Notes: generated from the sequence alone by a model not told the origin. 64,000 bases of DNA from Bryobacterales bacterium (GCA_019261985.1 JAFAQY010000015.1:25043-89042); one strand, 5' to 3'. Numbered from the stretch's first letter, positions 7,460 to 16,963 are shown. Numbers and translations: made by a program.

Positions 7460-10243
7460 ATGGAAACCGCAAAAATCGAGCTTAAAAACACCATCCACCT
7501 TCCTAAAACCGGTTTCTCCATGAAGGCCAATCTGGCGCAGCTCGAGCCAAAGCTCCTCAAACACTGGGATGAAACCGGGTTGTACGAGCGCATTCGCGAA
7601 ACCCGCAAGGGCGCGCGGTCCTATATTCTTCACGACGGTCCGCCTTACGCCAACGGAAACATTCACCTGGGGCACGCATTCAATAAGCTGCTGAAAGATT
7701 TCATTGTCAAAGTGAAAACGATGGAGGGGCTCGACTCCGTCTACATTCCGGGTTGGGATTGTCATGGACTGCCGATCGAAATCAAAGTCGACGCCCAGCT
7801 TGGCGCGAAAAAGGCTAACATGTCCGCGGCGCAGATTCGATCCGCTTGCCGCAAATACGCCGAAAAATATGTCGATCTCCAGCGCAAAGATTTCATCCGG
7901 CTGGGCATCCTAGGCCGCTGGCAAGATCCATACCTGACCATGAGCGCTCAATATGAAGCGGTTATCGCCGAAGCGTTCGTCGATTTCCTGGACCGGGGTT
8001 ACGTCTATAAAGGCCTGAAACCGGTCAACTGGTGCATTCACGACCGCACGGCTTTAGCGGAAGCCGAAGTCGAATACGAAAACCACACCAGCCCCTCCAT
8101 TTGGGTTCGGTTCGCGCTTACATCGCCGCCCGAAAAGATCGATCCGGCTTTAGCTGGCCGCCGCGTGTACGGGCTGATCTGGACGACCACTCCGTGGACC
8201 ATTCCAGCGAACCTTGCCATAGCCTTCAACCCGCGGTTTACATACGTGGCTGTCGATGTCGAGGGTGAAGTTTACATCTTAGCGAAGGACTTGCTTAACA
8301 CCACCGCGGAAGCTGCCGGCTGGAATTCGACTCCGGTTATCGCGGAATTCACTGGAGAGCGGCTTCAAGGAACCGTGTTCCGCCATCCTTTTCTGGATCG
8401 CGATTCAGTCGGCATCCTTGGAGATCACGTCACGCTCGAACAAGGTACCGGCGCGGTTCATACCGCTCCGGGCCACGGCCAGGAGGATTACGTCATCGGC
8501 CAGGCGAACGGGCTTCCGACATATTGTCCCGTAGACGCGGCCGGACGCTTTTATCAGGCCGAGGGAGCGCATGGCAAGCTTCCGGATGTACTGCTCGGAA
8601 AATCCGTTTGGGATGGCAACCCGGTCGTGATCGGCCTCCTGAAAGACGCGGACGCCTTACTCGCTTCGCAAAAGATCGACCATAGCTATCCGCACTGCTG
8701 GCGATGTCACAACGCCACCATCTTTCGCGCCACCGAACAGTGGTTCATCGGCATGGAGCACCAGGACCTGCGTGCTCGCGCGCTCGACGCCGTCAAGGGC
8801 GTGAAGTGGAAACCCGAATGGGGCGAGGAGCGGATTTCGAACATGATCGCCACGCGCCCGGATTGGTGCATTTCGCGGCAGCGCGCCTGGGGCGTTCCGA
8901 TCCTGGCGTTCTACTGCGACCGGTGCAACCAGCCGCTGACCGATCGGAAGTTCCTGGATCCGATTGTGGCGCTGATCCGGCGGCACAACGCGGATGTTTG
9001 GTACGAGCAAACCGCGGAACAGTTGCTGGGCCCTGGAGTGAAGTGCCCGAAGTGCGGCGGCAGCGGATTCCGCAAGGAGAATGACATCCTGGATGTGTGG
9101 TTCGACTCCGGCGCTAGTCATCTCGCCGTGCTGACGCCCGAAAACAACCTGACGTGGCCCGCCGATATGTATCTGGAAGGCGGAGATCAGTATCGCGGTT
9201 GGTTCCACTCTTCTTTGCTGATCGGCGTCGCGTTGAAAGGCGGCGCGCCCTACCGCGCTTCGGCCACCAACGGCTGGACCCTCGACGGCGAAGGCCACGC
9301 GCTTTCGAAATCGAAGGGAGCCGAAGAGGTCGAGACCATCATCAAGAAATATGGCGCGGAGCTTCTGCGCCTATGGACGGCGTCCGTCGATTTCACGGAA
9401 GATGTCCGCTTCTCGGATACAATCGTCGATCGCCTGGTGGAAGCCTACCGCAAGCTGCGCAACACCTTACGATACGCGCTCGGCAATCTGCACGATTTCG
9501 ATCCGGCCCGCGATTCGGTTCCACTCGAACAGATGCTGGATATCGACCGCTGGATCCTGGCGCGCGGTGAAGATCTGGTGCGGCGGTGCCGCGCCTGGTA
9601 TGACGCGCTCGAATTCCACAAGGTCTATCGCGCGATATACGATTTCGCGACCACCGATCTCAGCGCGGTGTATTTCGACGTGCTCAAGGACCGTTTGTAC
9701 ACCGGCGCGACTCGCAGCCGCTCGCGGCGCAGCGGCCAGACCGCGCTGTATCGTATCCATTACGCGCTCGTGCGGCTGGTTGCGCCGCTATTGGCGTTCA
9801 CCGCCGAGGAAGCATGGGGCTTTACCCCCAAACCCAGCGGCGCGCCCGAAAGCGTGCATCTAACACTGCTGCCCGAGCCGGAAGAACTTGCTTCGGGTCT
9901 GGATGCGGCGACATTGGGCGATTGGAATGCGTTGATGGAGGTTCGCGGCGAGGTGTTGAAGGCCCTGGAAGAGGCGCGGCAGGCAAAATTAATCGGCACT
10001 TCGCTCGAAGCGCGAGTCGCGCTAAAAACGTCCAACTTGCTGGAGCGCTACGCGCAGGAACTTCCGGCGCTGTTTATCGTCTCCCAAGTAATGCTGCGAG
10101 ATAAAGAAGCCATCGTTGTCGAACGCGCGGATGGGTCAAAATGCGAGCGCTGCTGGAAATACTCGACGGCGGTCGGCGACGATCCGGAATTTCCCACCGT
10201 GTGCGAATACTGCTCGGCGGCGTTGAAGGAAATGCTCGGATGA
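7460..10243 (+). CDS. ileS: isoleucyl-tRNA synthetase
   Basis: This 927-residue class I synthetase charges tRNA-Ile with isoleucine. The start is supported by the typical bacterial N-terminus (NTIHLPKTGFSMKANLAQ). The HIGH motif is HLGH at residues 69-72. The KMSKS loop reads ALSKSKG near residue 615, with the first Lys-Met replaced by Ala-Leu, while the second Lys-Ser pair is kept. The CP1 editing domain lies between (GLIWTTTPWTIPANLAIAF). A C-terminal zinc site is present (CERCWKY ... CEYC). The last codon and stop overlap the start of lspA by four bases, so the two genes are translationally coupled, a common arrangement. Confidence 0.97.
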   Translation: METAKIELKNTIHLPKTGFSMKANLAQLEPKLLKHWDETGLYERIRETRKGARSYILHDGPPYANGNIHLGHAFNKLLKDFIVKVKTMEGLDSVYIPGWDCHGLPIEIKVDAQLGAKKANMSAAQIRSACRKYAEKYVDLQRKDFIRLGILGRWQDPYLTMSAQYEAVIAEAFVDFLDRGYVYKGLKPVNWCIHDRTALAEAEVEYENHTSPSIWVRFALTSPPEKIDPALAGRRVYGLIWTTTPWTIPANLAIAFNPRFTYVAVDVEGEVYILAKDLLNTTAEAAGWNSTPVIAEFTGERLQGTVFRHPFLDRDSVGILGDHVTLEQGTGAVHTAPGHGQEDYVIGQANGLPTYCPVDAAGRFYQAEGAHGKLPDVLLGKSVWDGNPVVIGLLKDADALLASQKIDHSYPHCWRCHNATIFRATEQWFIGMEHQDLRARALDAVKGVKWKPEWGEERISNMIATRPDWCISRQRAWGVPILAFYCDRCNQPLTDRKFLDPIVALIRRHNADVWYEQTAEQLLGPGVKCPKCGGSGFRKENDILDVWFDSGASHLAVLTPENNLTWPADMYLEGGDQYRGWFHSSLLIGVALKGGAPYRASATNGWTLDGEGHALSKSKGAEEVETIIKKYGAELLRLWTASVDFTEDVRFSDTIVDRLVEAYRKLRNTLRYALGNLHDFDPARDSVPLEQMLDIDRWILARGEDLVRRCRAWYDALEFHKVYRAIYDFATTDLSAVYFDVLKDRLYTGATRSRSRRSGQTALYRIHYALVRLVAPLLAFTAEEAWGFTPKPSGAPESVHLTLLPEPEELASGLDAATLGDWNALMEVRGEVLKALEEARQAKLIGTSLEARVALKTSNLLERYAQELPALFIVSQVMLRDKEAIVVERADGSKCERCWKYSTAVGDDPEFPTVCEYCSAALKEMLG

Positions 10244-10749
10244 CGGAACGCGGGCGAGCCGCCGCGATTGTTGCAGCGGTCTTCGTGGTGGATCGGATCA
10301 CGAAGGCGTATATTCGCTCCTCCTTCTCGGCCTGGGATATTACGCCCGTGATCCCGCGTTTTTTTAATATCGTCCATACCGAAAATCCCGGCGCGGCTTT
10401 CGGAATGCTTTCCGATTCCGCGGGCTTGTGGCGGCAATTGTTCCTAATTGCAATTTCGCTGGTGGTAATGGTTGTGATCGGCGTCATGCTATGGGCGCCG
10501 CACCGTAGCGGCCTGCATGAAAGCACTCTGCTGCGGGTCGGACTGGCGCTGGTGTTCGGTGGTGCGCTCGGTAATGTTTGGGATCGCCTGTTCGGCGGTA
10601 CCGTAACGGACTTTCTGCAATTCCTGTTCGGCTCCTACGAATTCCCCGCCTTCAACGCCGCCGACTCCGCGATTACGGTCGGCGCCGCGCTGCTGGTAAT
10701 CGATCTCTGGCGCACGCGCCATCACGAATCCCCCCAGCCGCAGACCTAG
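10240..10749 (+). CDS. lspA: lipoprotein signal peptidase II
   Basis: The 169-residue membrane aspartyl protease cleaves signal peptides of diacylated prolipoproteins. The start at 10240 gives an ATGA overlap with ileS; a longer in-frame start within ileS would add 33 unlikely residues. Family motifs are all present: ENPGAAFG (about residues 49-55), GNVWDR with Asp115 and FNAADS with Asp142, the two catalytic aspartates. Four transmembrane segments are visible. It would process lipoproteins such as the one encoded at 53571-54293. Confidence 0.95.
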   Translation: MTERGRAAAIVAAVFVVDRITKAYIRSSFSAWDITPVIPRFFNIVHTENPGAAFGMLSDSAGLWRQLFLIAISLVVMVVIGVMLWAPHRSGLHESTLLRVGLALVFGGALGNVWDRLFGGTVTDFLQFLFGSYEFPAFNAADSAITVGAALLVIDLWRTRHHESPQPQT

Positions 10750-10763
10750 TGTACAGCCCGCCT

Positions 10764-10806
10764 GTGGGGCAGATCGCCAATCTGCGGCCGGTTGACAACC
10801 GGCCTT
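10764..10806. repeat. modular palindromic repeat, TTGCCAA-core class
   Basis: It begins GTGGGGC and holds the palindrome GCAGATCGCCAATCTGC, followed by GGCCGGTTGACAACCGGCC. It lies in the 83-base gap between lspA and the next gene and ends about 25 bases before that gene's start. Confidence 0.75.
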
Positions 10807-10832
10807 CCAGCGGCGCGGGCTACGATAGAATC

Positions 10833-11777
10833 ATGCGCCGCTTAATCCTATTCGCGCTACTTGCCCTAGCAACCCCGCTGTTCGCGGACGTTACGCTGCG
10901 GTATACCGCCGATTACAAGCTCGGGTTTTCACTTCCGCAGGGCGCCGCGGGCCAGATTCCCGCCGCCAGCCTGGCTGCGTTGAACCGCCCGACTGAGATC
11001 CGTATCAAAGGCAACAAGGCTTATCAAACCCTGGGAGATTTTGTCGCGATCACAAACCTGGACACGAATGAAGTGACCTACCTCGACCCCGCCGGCAAGC
11101 GGTTCGGGACGGCTCAAGCGGATCAGGTCGCGTCGATTGTTGCCCAGGCGATGCCTCCCGTTCCGGCGCAGGCGCAGAGCTTCGCTGATTTGCTGAAGGC
11201 AGATGTGCAGTCCCGGAAAACCGGCCGGACGGAAACCATACACGGCATCGCGGCCGAGGAACACGAAATCGTCGTGAGCCTGAGCATCGATATCCCGAAC
11301 CTTCCTCCGGGAAATCCGGCAATGAAGCTGGTAATGCAGATGTGGCGGGCAGCCCCCGCGGAAGCCGATGGCAACCCTGCGTTGAAGGAGCTGGCCCGGT
11401 ATTCGAATCTTACGGCTTCTTCCCTCAGTCCGGCGGAATTTCTTCGCAATCTGACGGGGCCGATGCAGGCATTCAGCAAAAGCATGGGTCCGCTGGTGGA
11501 GGAAATGACGAAGGACAAAACGCTGGTGGTTCGTACGCAATTGGAAGCGACCTCTCCCATGATGGCGATGCTCGCGCCGCAGCTTCAGCAGCAGGGCCAG
11601 GCGTTACCCGCGGGAATCGACCCCACTGCTCCGCTGCTTTCGGCTAATCAGGAGATCGCGGAATTGTCCACAGATCCAGTAGACGAAGCCGTTTTCAAAA
11701 TTCCCGAAGGCTATCGCAAGGTGGATATCCAGGAGATCCTCAAAGACCAGATCGCCGCGATGGCCGGCAAGAAATAA
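10833..11777 (+). CDS. exported protein of unknown function
   Basis: The 314-residue product begins at an ATG followed by a clear signal peptide (RRLILFALLALATPLFA, residues 2-18). Longer in-frame starts would read through lspA and a repeat element and were rejected. The mature part begins VTLRYTADYKLGF and holds short beta-type segments (IKGNKAYQTLGDF, NEVTYLDPAGKRF), a Pro/Gln-rich middle and a C-terminal DEAVFKIPEGYRKVDIQ. The pattern of 'iron/ion-like tracking protein with a terminal VFKIPEGY' resembles DUF4412-type periplasmic proteins, but I cannot assign it firmly. It follows ileS-lspA on the same strand, separated by a palindromic repeat that may attenuate read-through. Confidence 0.72.
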   Translation: MRRLILFALLALATPLFADVTLRYTADYKLGFSLPQGAAGQIPAASLAALNRPTEIRIKGNKAYQTLGDFVAITNLDTNEVTYLDPAGKRFGTAQADQVASIVAQAMPPVPAQAQSFADLLKADVQSRKTGRTETIHGIAAEEHEIVVSLSIDIPNLPPGNPAMKLVMQMWRAAPAEADGNPALKELARYSNLTASSLSPAEFLRNLTGPMQAFSKSMGPLVEEMTKDKTLVVRTQLEATSPMMAMLAPQLQQQGQALPAGIDPTAPLLSANQEIAELSTDPVDEAVFKIPEGYRKVDIQEILKDQIAAMAGKK

Positions 11778-11787
11778 AGGTGCAGTA

Positions 11788-11913
11788 GGGCCGGATGCCA
11801 TCCGATGTGGGGCAGCCTTTAGGCTGCGGCGGACTTTAGTCCGCCAAGCGCCGGGCGAGCTGAAGGCCGCCGTGGGCGAACTGAAGCCCGCCGCACCCTA
11901 AAAGCCGCCCCAC
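11788..11913. repeat. cluster of modular palindromic repeats
   Basis: This cluster contains GCCGGATGCCATCCG, then GTGGGGC with palindromes GCAGCCTTTAGGCTGC and GCGGACTTTAGTCCGC (TTTA core), then two degenerate GCTGAAG/CTGAAGC units and a closing GCCCCAC. With the next two entries it makes up the 350-base gap between convergent genes. No gene is seen in this gap. Confidence 0.75.
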
Positions 11914-11948
11914 TTGGGTTTTATGATCTGGGTGAGCCGCAGGCATAC

Positions 11949-12018
11949 TCACCAATAGATCGGATTCCGACAATCAACAATCGGCCCTCGCGCCCCGGAT
12001 GCCAACGCGCGCTCAGTG
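11949..12018. repeat. diverged duplicate of the 3' end of the downstream PHP gene
   Basis: The sequence starting TCACCAATAGATCGGATTCC is repeated at 12128-12199, where it is the last ~23 codons and stop of the PHP phosphoesterase gene. The two copies align over about 70 bases with a few substitutions and single-base gaps. The copy here would encode the same C-terminus (CRNPIYW) if read on the minus strand, but is no longer joined to a gene. A palindromic repeat cluster lies exactly between the copies. Confidence 0.8.
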
Positions 12019-12126
12019 GGGCCGGATGCCATCCGGCGCGCGGTTGCCAACCGCGCTGTTTCGGGGTTTATTGAAGCCTCGGCAGGCGGGTTAGCAACCC
12101 GCCGCAGGTTTGGCAACCTGCCCCAC
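12016..12126. repeat. cluster of modular palindromic repeats between duplicated gene ends
   Basis: It is bounded by GTGGGGC and GCCCCAC. Internal palindromes are GCCGGATGCCATCCGGC, GCGCGGTTGCCAACCGCGC, GCGGGTTAGCAACCCGC and GCAGGTTTGGCAACCTGC. It abuts the stop codon of the PHP gene and the copies of that gene's 3' end flank it on both sides. Confidence 0.8.
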
Positions 12127-12127
12127 C

Positions 12128-13627
12128 TCACCAATAGATCGGATTCCCTACAATCAACAGCCGGCCCTCGCGGTTCCGAATGTTAACGCGAATCCAGTGA
12201 CGCCCGCCATCGGCAGCCATGTCAAAGCTCTGCCGGAAATCGGCCGCCTTTATCGCCGGCTCGCTTAGAGGCGAAACGGTGCGGCCATCCTGAATCACCT
12301 CTGTTATCGCCCCGTTTAACTGCGTCGCGTGCACGGAGACGTGGATCGTTGCTCCCATCGGAGCTTTCAGTGTCCCGCCCATTTCGACCGTCGCACCGAC
12401 GGAAGCCGCCGTCATCTCCAGCAGACGGTCGGGTCTGCCTTCAACATCTATGAAAACATTGCCGGCGCGGATTCCTTCCAGAATTCTGCGTTCGGAGAGT
12501 TCGGCGGCTTGGACCACGGTCGTTGGGTAGCCCACGCCGGCACGGGATTTGTCGTCGGGATTATGGGTATCGCTTCCGCCGATTCCCGTCAGATGAATCC
12601 CGCGATTTAGCTGTGCCTCCCAAAACGGAATCCCCGCGAGCGGCCCTTCGGCATTGCCGCCGTTCACCGCTTCGACGGCTTGAACTCGACTCAGATCTGC
12701 ATTCGCCGCCAGCCAGCGGCAGCCCATGCACTCCTCGCCAGTAGGATCGTTCGGATGATTGACGGAAATCAACGCATGCAGCTTCTCCACTTGCCTGAAC
12801 ACATCGTTCATGGTGGGAACCGAAGCGCTGCCGGCGCGAAAATCTATGAACTCGGTCGTGCCGAATACATTTGCGTGACCTTCAAACGTTGTTATTTCGC
12901 GTCCGGGGATGATCAGGAGCCGGTCGAAATAGGGCTGCAGTTCCCTGAGAGCCCCGTAGTGCGATGTTGAATTGTGATCCGTGACCGCGATGAAGTCGAG
13001 ATGGCGATCCGCCGCAGCCGAAACGATTTTGAACGCCGGACACGGAACAGTTTGGCCGCTTTGGCTGATGCAGGAACCATCACTATGCCCCGTATGCAAG
13101 TGCAAATCGCCGCGATACCACGCTGGGCCGGCGCGTAGAGGCGCGCTCGAAAAAGTGGACACTGCGGGCGCGGCGCCGCTGCGTTCAAAGTAAATCTTGG
13201 CCGTGAAATCGGAACGAACTCCCGGACGGATATTCGGCACGCCCAGCAACAGCTTCCATCTTCCGGCGCGAATCGGTCCCGGCAGGTACGACGGTGTAGC
13301 ATCGGTTTCCGACAAGCTGACCGCGCCTTGTTTACCTCCACCCCACCCGCGAAAGCGCTCAGGATCGAACAGCCCGAGGTCAATGACAGTGCGCTGGTCG
13401 CGCCCGCTGTAGGAAAGCTCGATCGTGATTCGCCCAGTCCCCGCGGGCACTTTGAAAGGCACTTCGCGATAAGTGTGATTGTCCGAGCCCGAGAACGTGC
13501 CGGTAAGCACAATGTCAGGCGGTTGCGCATGGCAGAGCAGTATAGCCGCGAGCAAAAGTAGGAACCGCGTTAGGTGGGGCGGGCGCCCCCGCCCGCGCCG
13601 GACCCCCAGGTCCGGCATTCCGGTCAT
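12128..13627 (-). CDS. secreted PHP-domain (CehA/McbA-type) metallo-phosphoesterase
   Basis: The 499-residue protein has an Arg-rich N-region, a hydrophobic signal (FLLLLAAILLCHA, about residues 22-34), a beta-rich N-terminal domain (to about 165) and a PHP domain. PHP motifs are visible: RGDLHLHTGHSDG (about 172-184) with clustered His/Asp metal ligands, DFIAVTDHN, and IPGREITTFEGHANVFG, plus a late GGSDTHNP. These bind two or three metal ions; CehA/McbA relatives hydrolyse phosphate or carbamate esters. The substrate here is unknown. Its ATG overlaps the TGA of the TonB receptor gene (ATGA at 13624-13627 region), so the two are coupled. The first ~20 codons lie in a palindromic repeat; an internal start is possible. 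Confidence 0.82.
   Translation of the reverse strand: MTGMPDLGVRRGRGRPPHLTRFLLLLAAILLCHAQPPDIVLTGTFSGSDNHTYREVPFKVPAGTGRITIELSYSGRDQRTVIDLGLFDPERFRGWGGGKQGAVSLSETDATPSYLPGPIRAGRWKLLLGVPNIRPGVRSDFTAKIYFERSGAAPAVSTFSSAPLRAGPAWYRGDLHLHTGHSDGSCISQSGQTVPCPAFKIVSAAADRHLDFIAVTDHNSTSHYGALRELQPYFDRLLIIPGREITTFEGHANVFGTTEFIDFRAGSASVPTMNDVFRQVEKLHALISVNHPNDPTGEECMGCRWLAANADLSRVQAVEAVNGGNAEGPLAGIPFWEAQLNRGIHLTGIGGSDTHNPDDKSRAGVGYPTTVVQAAELSERRILEGIRAGNVFIDVEGRPDRLLEMTAASVGATVEMGGTLKAPMGATIHVSVHATQLNGAITEVIQDGRTVSPLSEPAIKAADFRQSFDMAADGGRHWIRVNIRNREGRLLIVGNPIYW
13574..13622. repeat. palindromic repeat inside the 5' end of a coding region
   Basis: GTGGGGC is followed by GCGGGGGCGCCCGC-type and CCGGACCCCCAGGTCCGG palindromes. 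The element overlaps codons 2-18 of the PHP gene, just after its start codon, so it supplies the N-region of the predicted signal peptide. This is the only repeat copy that appears to be translated. Confidence 0.65.
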
Positions 13628-16600
13628 CAGAATCCCAGCCGAAGCGCGAACTGCATCGCGCGCGAATCACTCGCGAGCGACGTGATGCTTCCCACCGCGC
13701 CGGAGCTCAGATTATTGTTCGGCTGGCCGAAAATCGGCGTGTTCGCCAAATTAAATACCTCCCAGCGGCCTTGCAGACCCACTCGCTCCGTAATGCGGAA
13801 ATCGCGCATCACCGAAAAATCGAATACCGTCGTGCTCGGGCCGCGAAGAGTGTTCCTGCCGGAGTTTCCAAATTGTCCGAGCGCTTGTTCGGCGAAGGCA
13901 TTCGTCCCGCTCGGATCCAGAAGCGTGCATGCTTTGTTGTTCGACGCGTAAAACCAGCAGTTGACGTTGTTCAGGTAGGTCGGCGATCCAATCACGTTGG
14001 GGACCGCGGTCGCCAGGCCATAAGGGTCGATCGCGGTGCTGTAGTTGCTGCCGGAAGTAATGTTAACAGGCCGGCCGCTGTAGTAGGTGAATATTCCCGA
14101 TGTTCGCCAGCCGCCCAAGACCGCCGCGGCAACGCCGCTTTGAACCCAGGGCTTACCCTTGCCGAACGGTAGTTCGTAAACGTAGCTTGCCACTACACGG
14201 TTCGGAAAATTGAAGTCGCTGACCCCTCGCCAGGCGTTCTGGTTGCGGCCGTTTTGAGATCCGCCGGAATTGGACTCCAACTCCTCCGGCGTGTCGTCGA
14301 TGCTTTTCGAGAAGGTGTAGGAAAAATTCAGCGAAAGGCCATGCGCGAAGCGCCGGATCAGCGAAAGCTGCAGCGCGTTGTAGCTTCCATTGCCGATGGA
14401 TTGCTGATATTCCAGCTCACCAAAATTTGGATACGGCGCCAATCCGTTTATCGGTTGATTCAGATCTGAAAGCACATCCAGATGAGTGGATTTCGTTCCG
14501 ACGTAATTCACTTCAAGCACAAGCGCCGAGGGGAGCATGCGTTGAATCCCGAAGCTCCATTCCTGGGTGTACGGGGAAGGGGCATACGGATTCACCGTTC
14601 GGATGTGCGTCAGTTTTAGATTGATCTGGTTCGGGTCCAGCCAACTTGCCGGGTACCCGGTACGCAAATCGATGATCGGCGAGGTGGAGGTGGACGGAGC
14701 GGCCCCGGTGGTTTGGACCAGAAATGGGGGATTCAAGGCCAGTTCGTCCTCGCTTCCGAAGCGCTCAAACAGCAGATAGAAGATTCCGTAGCCTCCGCGC
14801 AGCACCGTATTTTGATCGATCGAGTAAGCCAAGCCCACGCGCGGCGCAAAATTATGGTTATTGACTTGAACCAGAGTCCGATTCCCCAATGAATTTCCAT
14901 TGGCGAAGATCAGCGAGCCGCTTCCCGCCGGGTTAAAGTTGGCGAGCTTGTTCCCGCCCTCATAAGGCGGGGTGGCGAAATCGTAGCGCAAGCCCAGATT
15001 GAGGCTGAGGCGGGGACTCACCTTCCAGTTGTCCTGCGCGAATGTGGAAACCATCCAGAGGCGCTGATCTACAAAGTAAACATTCGTGAGCACTCCGCCC
15101 TGCGCGAACCCGAGGAGTCCATCGGCGTACGAGCTTCCTGTGCCGCTGACGCACTGGGAGTTCGACCCGCGCTGGCAAGAGTAAACGCCGGTGAACTGGA
15201 GATTGCCATGCACGTCCGCCTCATCCTGGAAGATGTTACGCATCGGAGCGTGCGCGTCGATACCAAACTTGAACGAATGCTTACCACGGACCAGGGAGAC
15301 GGTATCGACATATTGGTACTGCTGCGGATTCTGCTGCTTGGGAAGAAAATCCGGCGATCCAAGGAATGTATAGTTCGCGTACGTAATCGCCGGCAGGCCG
15401 CCGCCCGTGGCTGGATTAAACGGAACGCCGGGAACATAATTGCCCGCCGGCGCAAGGTTGAACGAAAGCTGAGTAGTCAGGGCTGTGTTGCGCACGAACC
15501 CTATGCGCAGGTCGTTCAGTAGGGACGCGCTGAACACATGCGTCCAACCGACAGCGGACGCATAGGAATTGAGCGTCGATTGGCCCCAAGCCGATGTGCT
15601 CGAACCGTCGGCGAGTCCGCCAAAAGTTCCCGGCACAATCCGCGTGCGGTAGGAGCCGGCGTAGCGGAAGAAGACATTGTCTTTATCGCTTGCGTTCCAA
15701 TCTATTCGTCCGTTGTATGAATCGGCGTCGTCACTGAACGCTCCAGTGCGGGCGAAATTGTTGAGTTCGCCCGGCAGGTTCGGCAATGGAAACAGACTCA
15801 TCAGGTTCACACCGTTCTGACTTAGCCGGTCGGTTGGGATCGTATTGTTCGGGAACGGTTGATTGGTTGTGCTGTCGTAAATAGTCGGATACGTGACCCC
15901 GTTCGCCGCGGCAGCGGCTGGGCTGAAATTCCCGACGCGCTCATTGGGAAGCGGCGCCGTGGACGTACGCGTGATGCCGCGCGCGATGCGAGTGCCTTCG
16001 TAATTCAGAAAAAAGAACAATTTGTTCTTTAGAATTGGGCCGCCGAGATTGGCGCCAAACTGATTCTGGATATCTTTCGGCTTCGGCAATCCGGAACGGT
16101 TCGAAAAGAAGTCATTTGCGTCGAAGACTCGGTTGCGCAAATATTCAAACAGCAAACCATGAATTTGGTTGCTGCCGCCTCGTGTGGATACATCTACGGC
16201 GGCGCCTGGGCTACGGCCGTATTCGGCGGAGTAGGGATTCGTGATCACCTGGAATGCCTGAATAGCGTCTATGGAGGGCCGCGCTCCCTGCGTGCTCAAC
16301 TCCTGCACGTTCTCTGAAAACGTGTTGTTGTCTACCCCATCCAAAATGAAATTGTTCTGCAGCGAGTGGACCCCATTCACCTGAAAGTCGCCGGTTCGGC
16401 CCGACGCGGTTGCCCCGCCCTGTTCCGTGTAGCGATTCTGCTGCACGCCGGGAATCAAGCGGATCAGATCGTCCCAATTCCTCATGAACAGGGGTGTGGA
16501 AACGATGACTTGATTTTCGACCACCGTGCCGATGTTGGCGTTTTCCTGATTCAGAACCACCGCCGCGGCATTAACTTCCACCGATGTGCTGGTGGTTCCG

Positions 16601-16929
16601 ACGGTCAGCTGAACATCGACCCGCGAGTTCTTACCCGGATCGACGATCACGCTCGCGGTGCCGTGATCGAACCCACTTTGATCGAATTCGATGTCGTAGC
16701 TTCCGATCGGAAGACTCGAGAAGGAGTAATATCCGGCGCTGTCGGTAGTTGTTACACGCTGCGCGCCGGTGCCCTTGCTCGTGAGATTTACTTTCGCGCC
16801 CGCGACAACCGCGCCGCTCGCATCGTTCACAGTTCCACTAAGGCTGCCCAGGTCGGCTTGCCCGGAGAGAACAAAAGCGCCCACAAGCAGTTGCGCGACA
16901 AGATACAAGAATCGTGTTGAATAGTTCAT
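13627..16929 (-). CDS. TonB-dependent receptor, Oar-like, with carboxypeptidase-regulatory domain
   Basis: This 1100-residue outer-membrane protein has a signal peptide (about residues 1-24), then a carboxypeptidase regulatory-like beta-sandwich (LGSLSGTVNDASGAVVAGA ... GYYSFSSLPIGSYDIEF, about 27-112), a plug (NWDDLIRLIPGVQ; FILDGVDNN) and a long beta barrel. It ends in FALRLGF, with the aromatic terminal residue typical of barrel proteins. Members of this group are numerous in Acidobacteriota and are thought to import large carbohydrates, peptides or other ligands with energy from TonB. A TonB protein is encoded at 40777-41511. It is followed, with a four-base overlap, by the secreted PHP phosphoesterase, which may process the same nutrient. 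Confidence 0.93.
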   Translation of the reverse strand: MNYSTRFLYLVAQLLVGAFVLSGQADLGSLSGTVNDASGAVVAGAKVNLTSKGTGAQRVTTTDSAGYYSFSSLPIGSYDIEFDQSGFDHGTASVIVDPGKNSRVDVQLTVGTTSTSVEVNAAAVVLNQENANIGTVVENQVIVSTPLFMRNWDDLIRLIPGVQQNRYTEQGGATASGRTGDFQVNGVHSLQNNFILDGVDNNTFSENVQELSTQGARPSIDAIQAFQVITNPYSAEYGRSPGAAVDVSTRGGSNQIHGLLFEYLRNRVFDANDFFSNRSGLPKPKDIQNQFGANLGGPILKNKLFFFLNYEGTRIARGITRTSTAPLPNERVGNFSPAAAAANGVTYPTIYDSTTNQPFPNNTIPTDRLSQNGVNLMSLFPLPNLPGELNNFARTGAFSDDADSYNGRIDWNASDKDNVFFRYAGSYRTRIVPGTFGGLADGSSTSAWGQSTLNSYASAVGWTHVFSASLLNDLRIGFVRNTALTTQLSFNLAPAGNYVPGVPFNPATGGGLPAITYANYTFLGSPDFLPKQQNPQQYQYVDTVSLVRGKHSFKFGIDAHAPMRNIFQDEADVHGNLQFTGVYSCQRGSNSQCVSGTGSSYADGLLGFAQGGVLTNVYFVDQRLWMVSTFAQDNWKVSPRLSLNLGLRYDFATPPYEGGNKLANFNPAGSGSLIFANGNSLGNRTLVQVNNHNFAPRVGLAYSIDQNTVLRGGYGIFYLLFERFGSEDELALNPPFLVQTTGAAPSTSTSPIIDLRTGYPASWLDPNQINLKLTHIRTVNPYAPSPYTQEWSFGIQRMLPSALVLEVNYVGTKSTHLDVLSDLNQPINGLAPYPNFGELEYQQSIGNGSYNALQLSLIRRFAHGLSLNFSYTFSKSIDDTPEELESNSGGSQNGRNQNAWRGVSDFNFPNRVVASYVYELPFGKGKPWVQSGVAAAVLGGWRTSGIFTYYSGRPVNITSGSNYSTAIDPYGLATAVPNVIGSPTYLNNVNCWFYASNNKACTLLDPSGTNAFAEQALGQFGNSGRNTLRGPSTTVFDFSVMRDFRITERVGLQGRWEVFNLANTPIFGQPNNNLSSGAVGSITSLASDSRAMQFALRLGF

Positions 16930-16963
16930 TGTTTATGCACCCCGGTGTTACCCAATGCTACCG

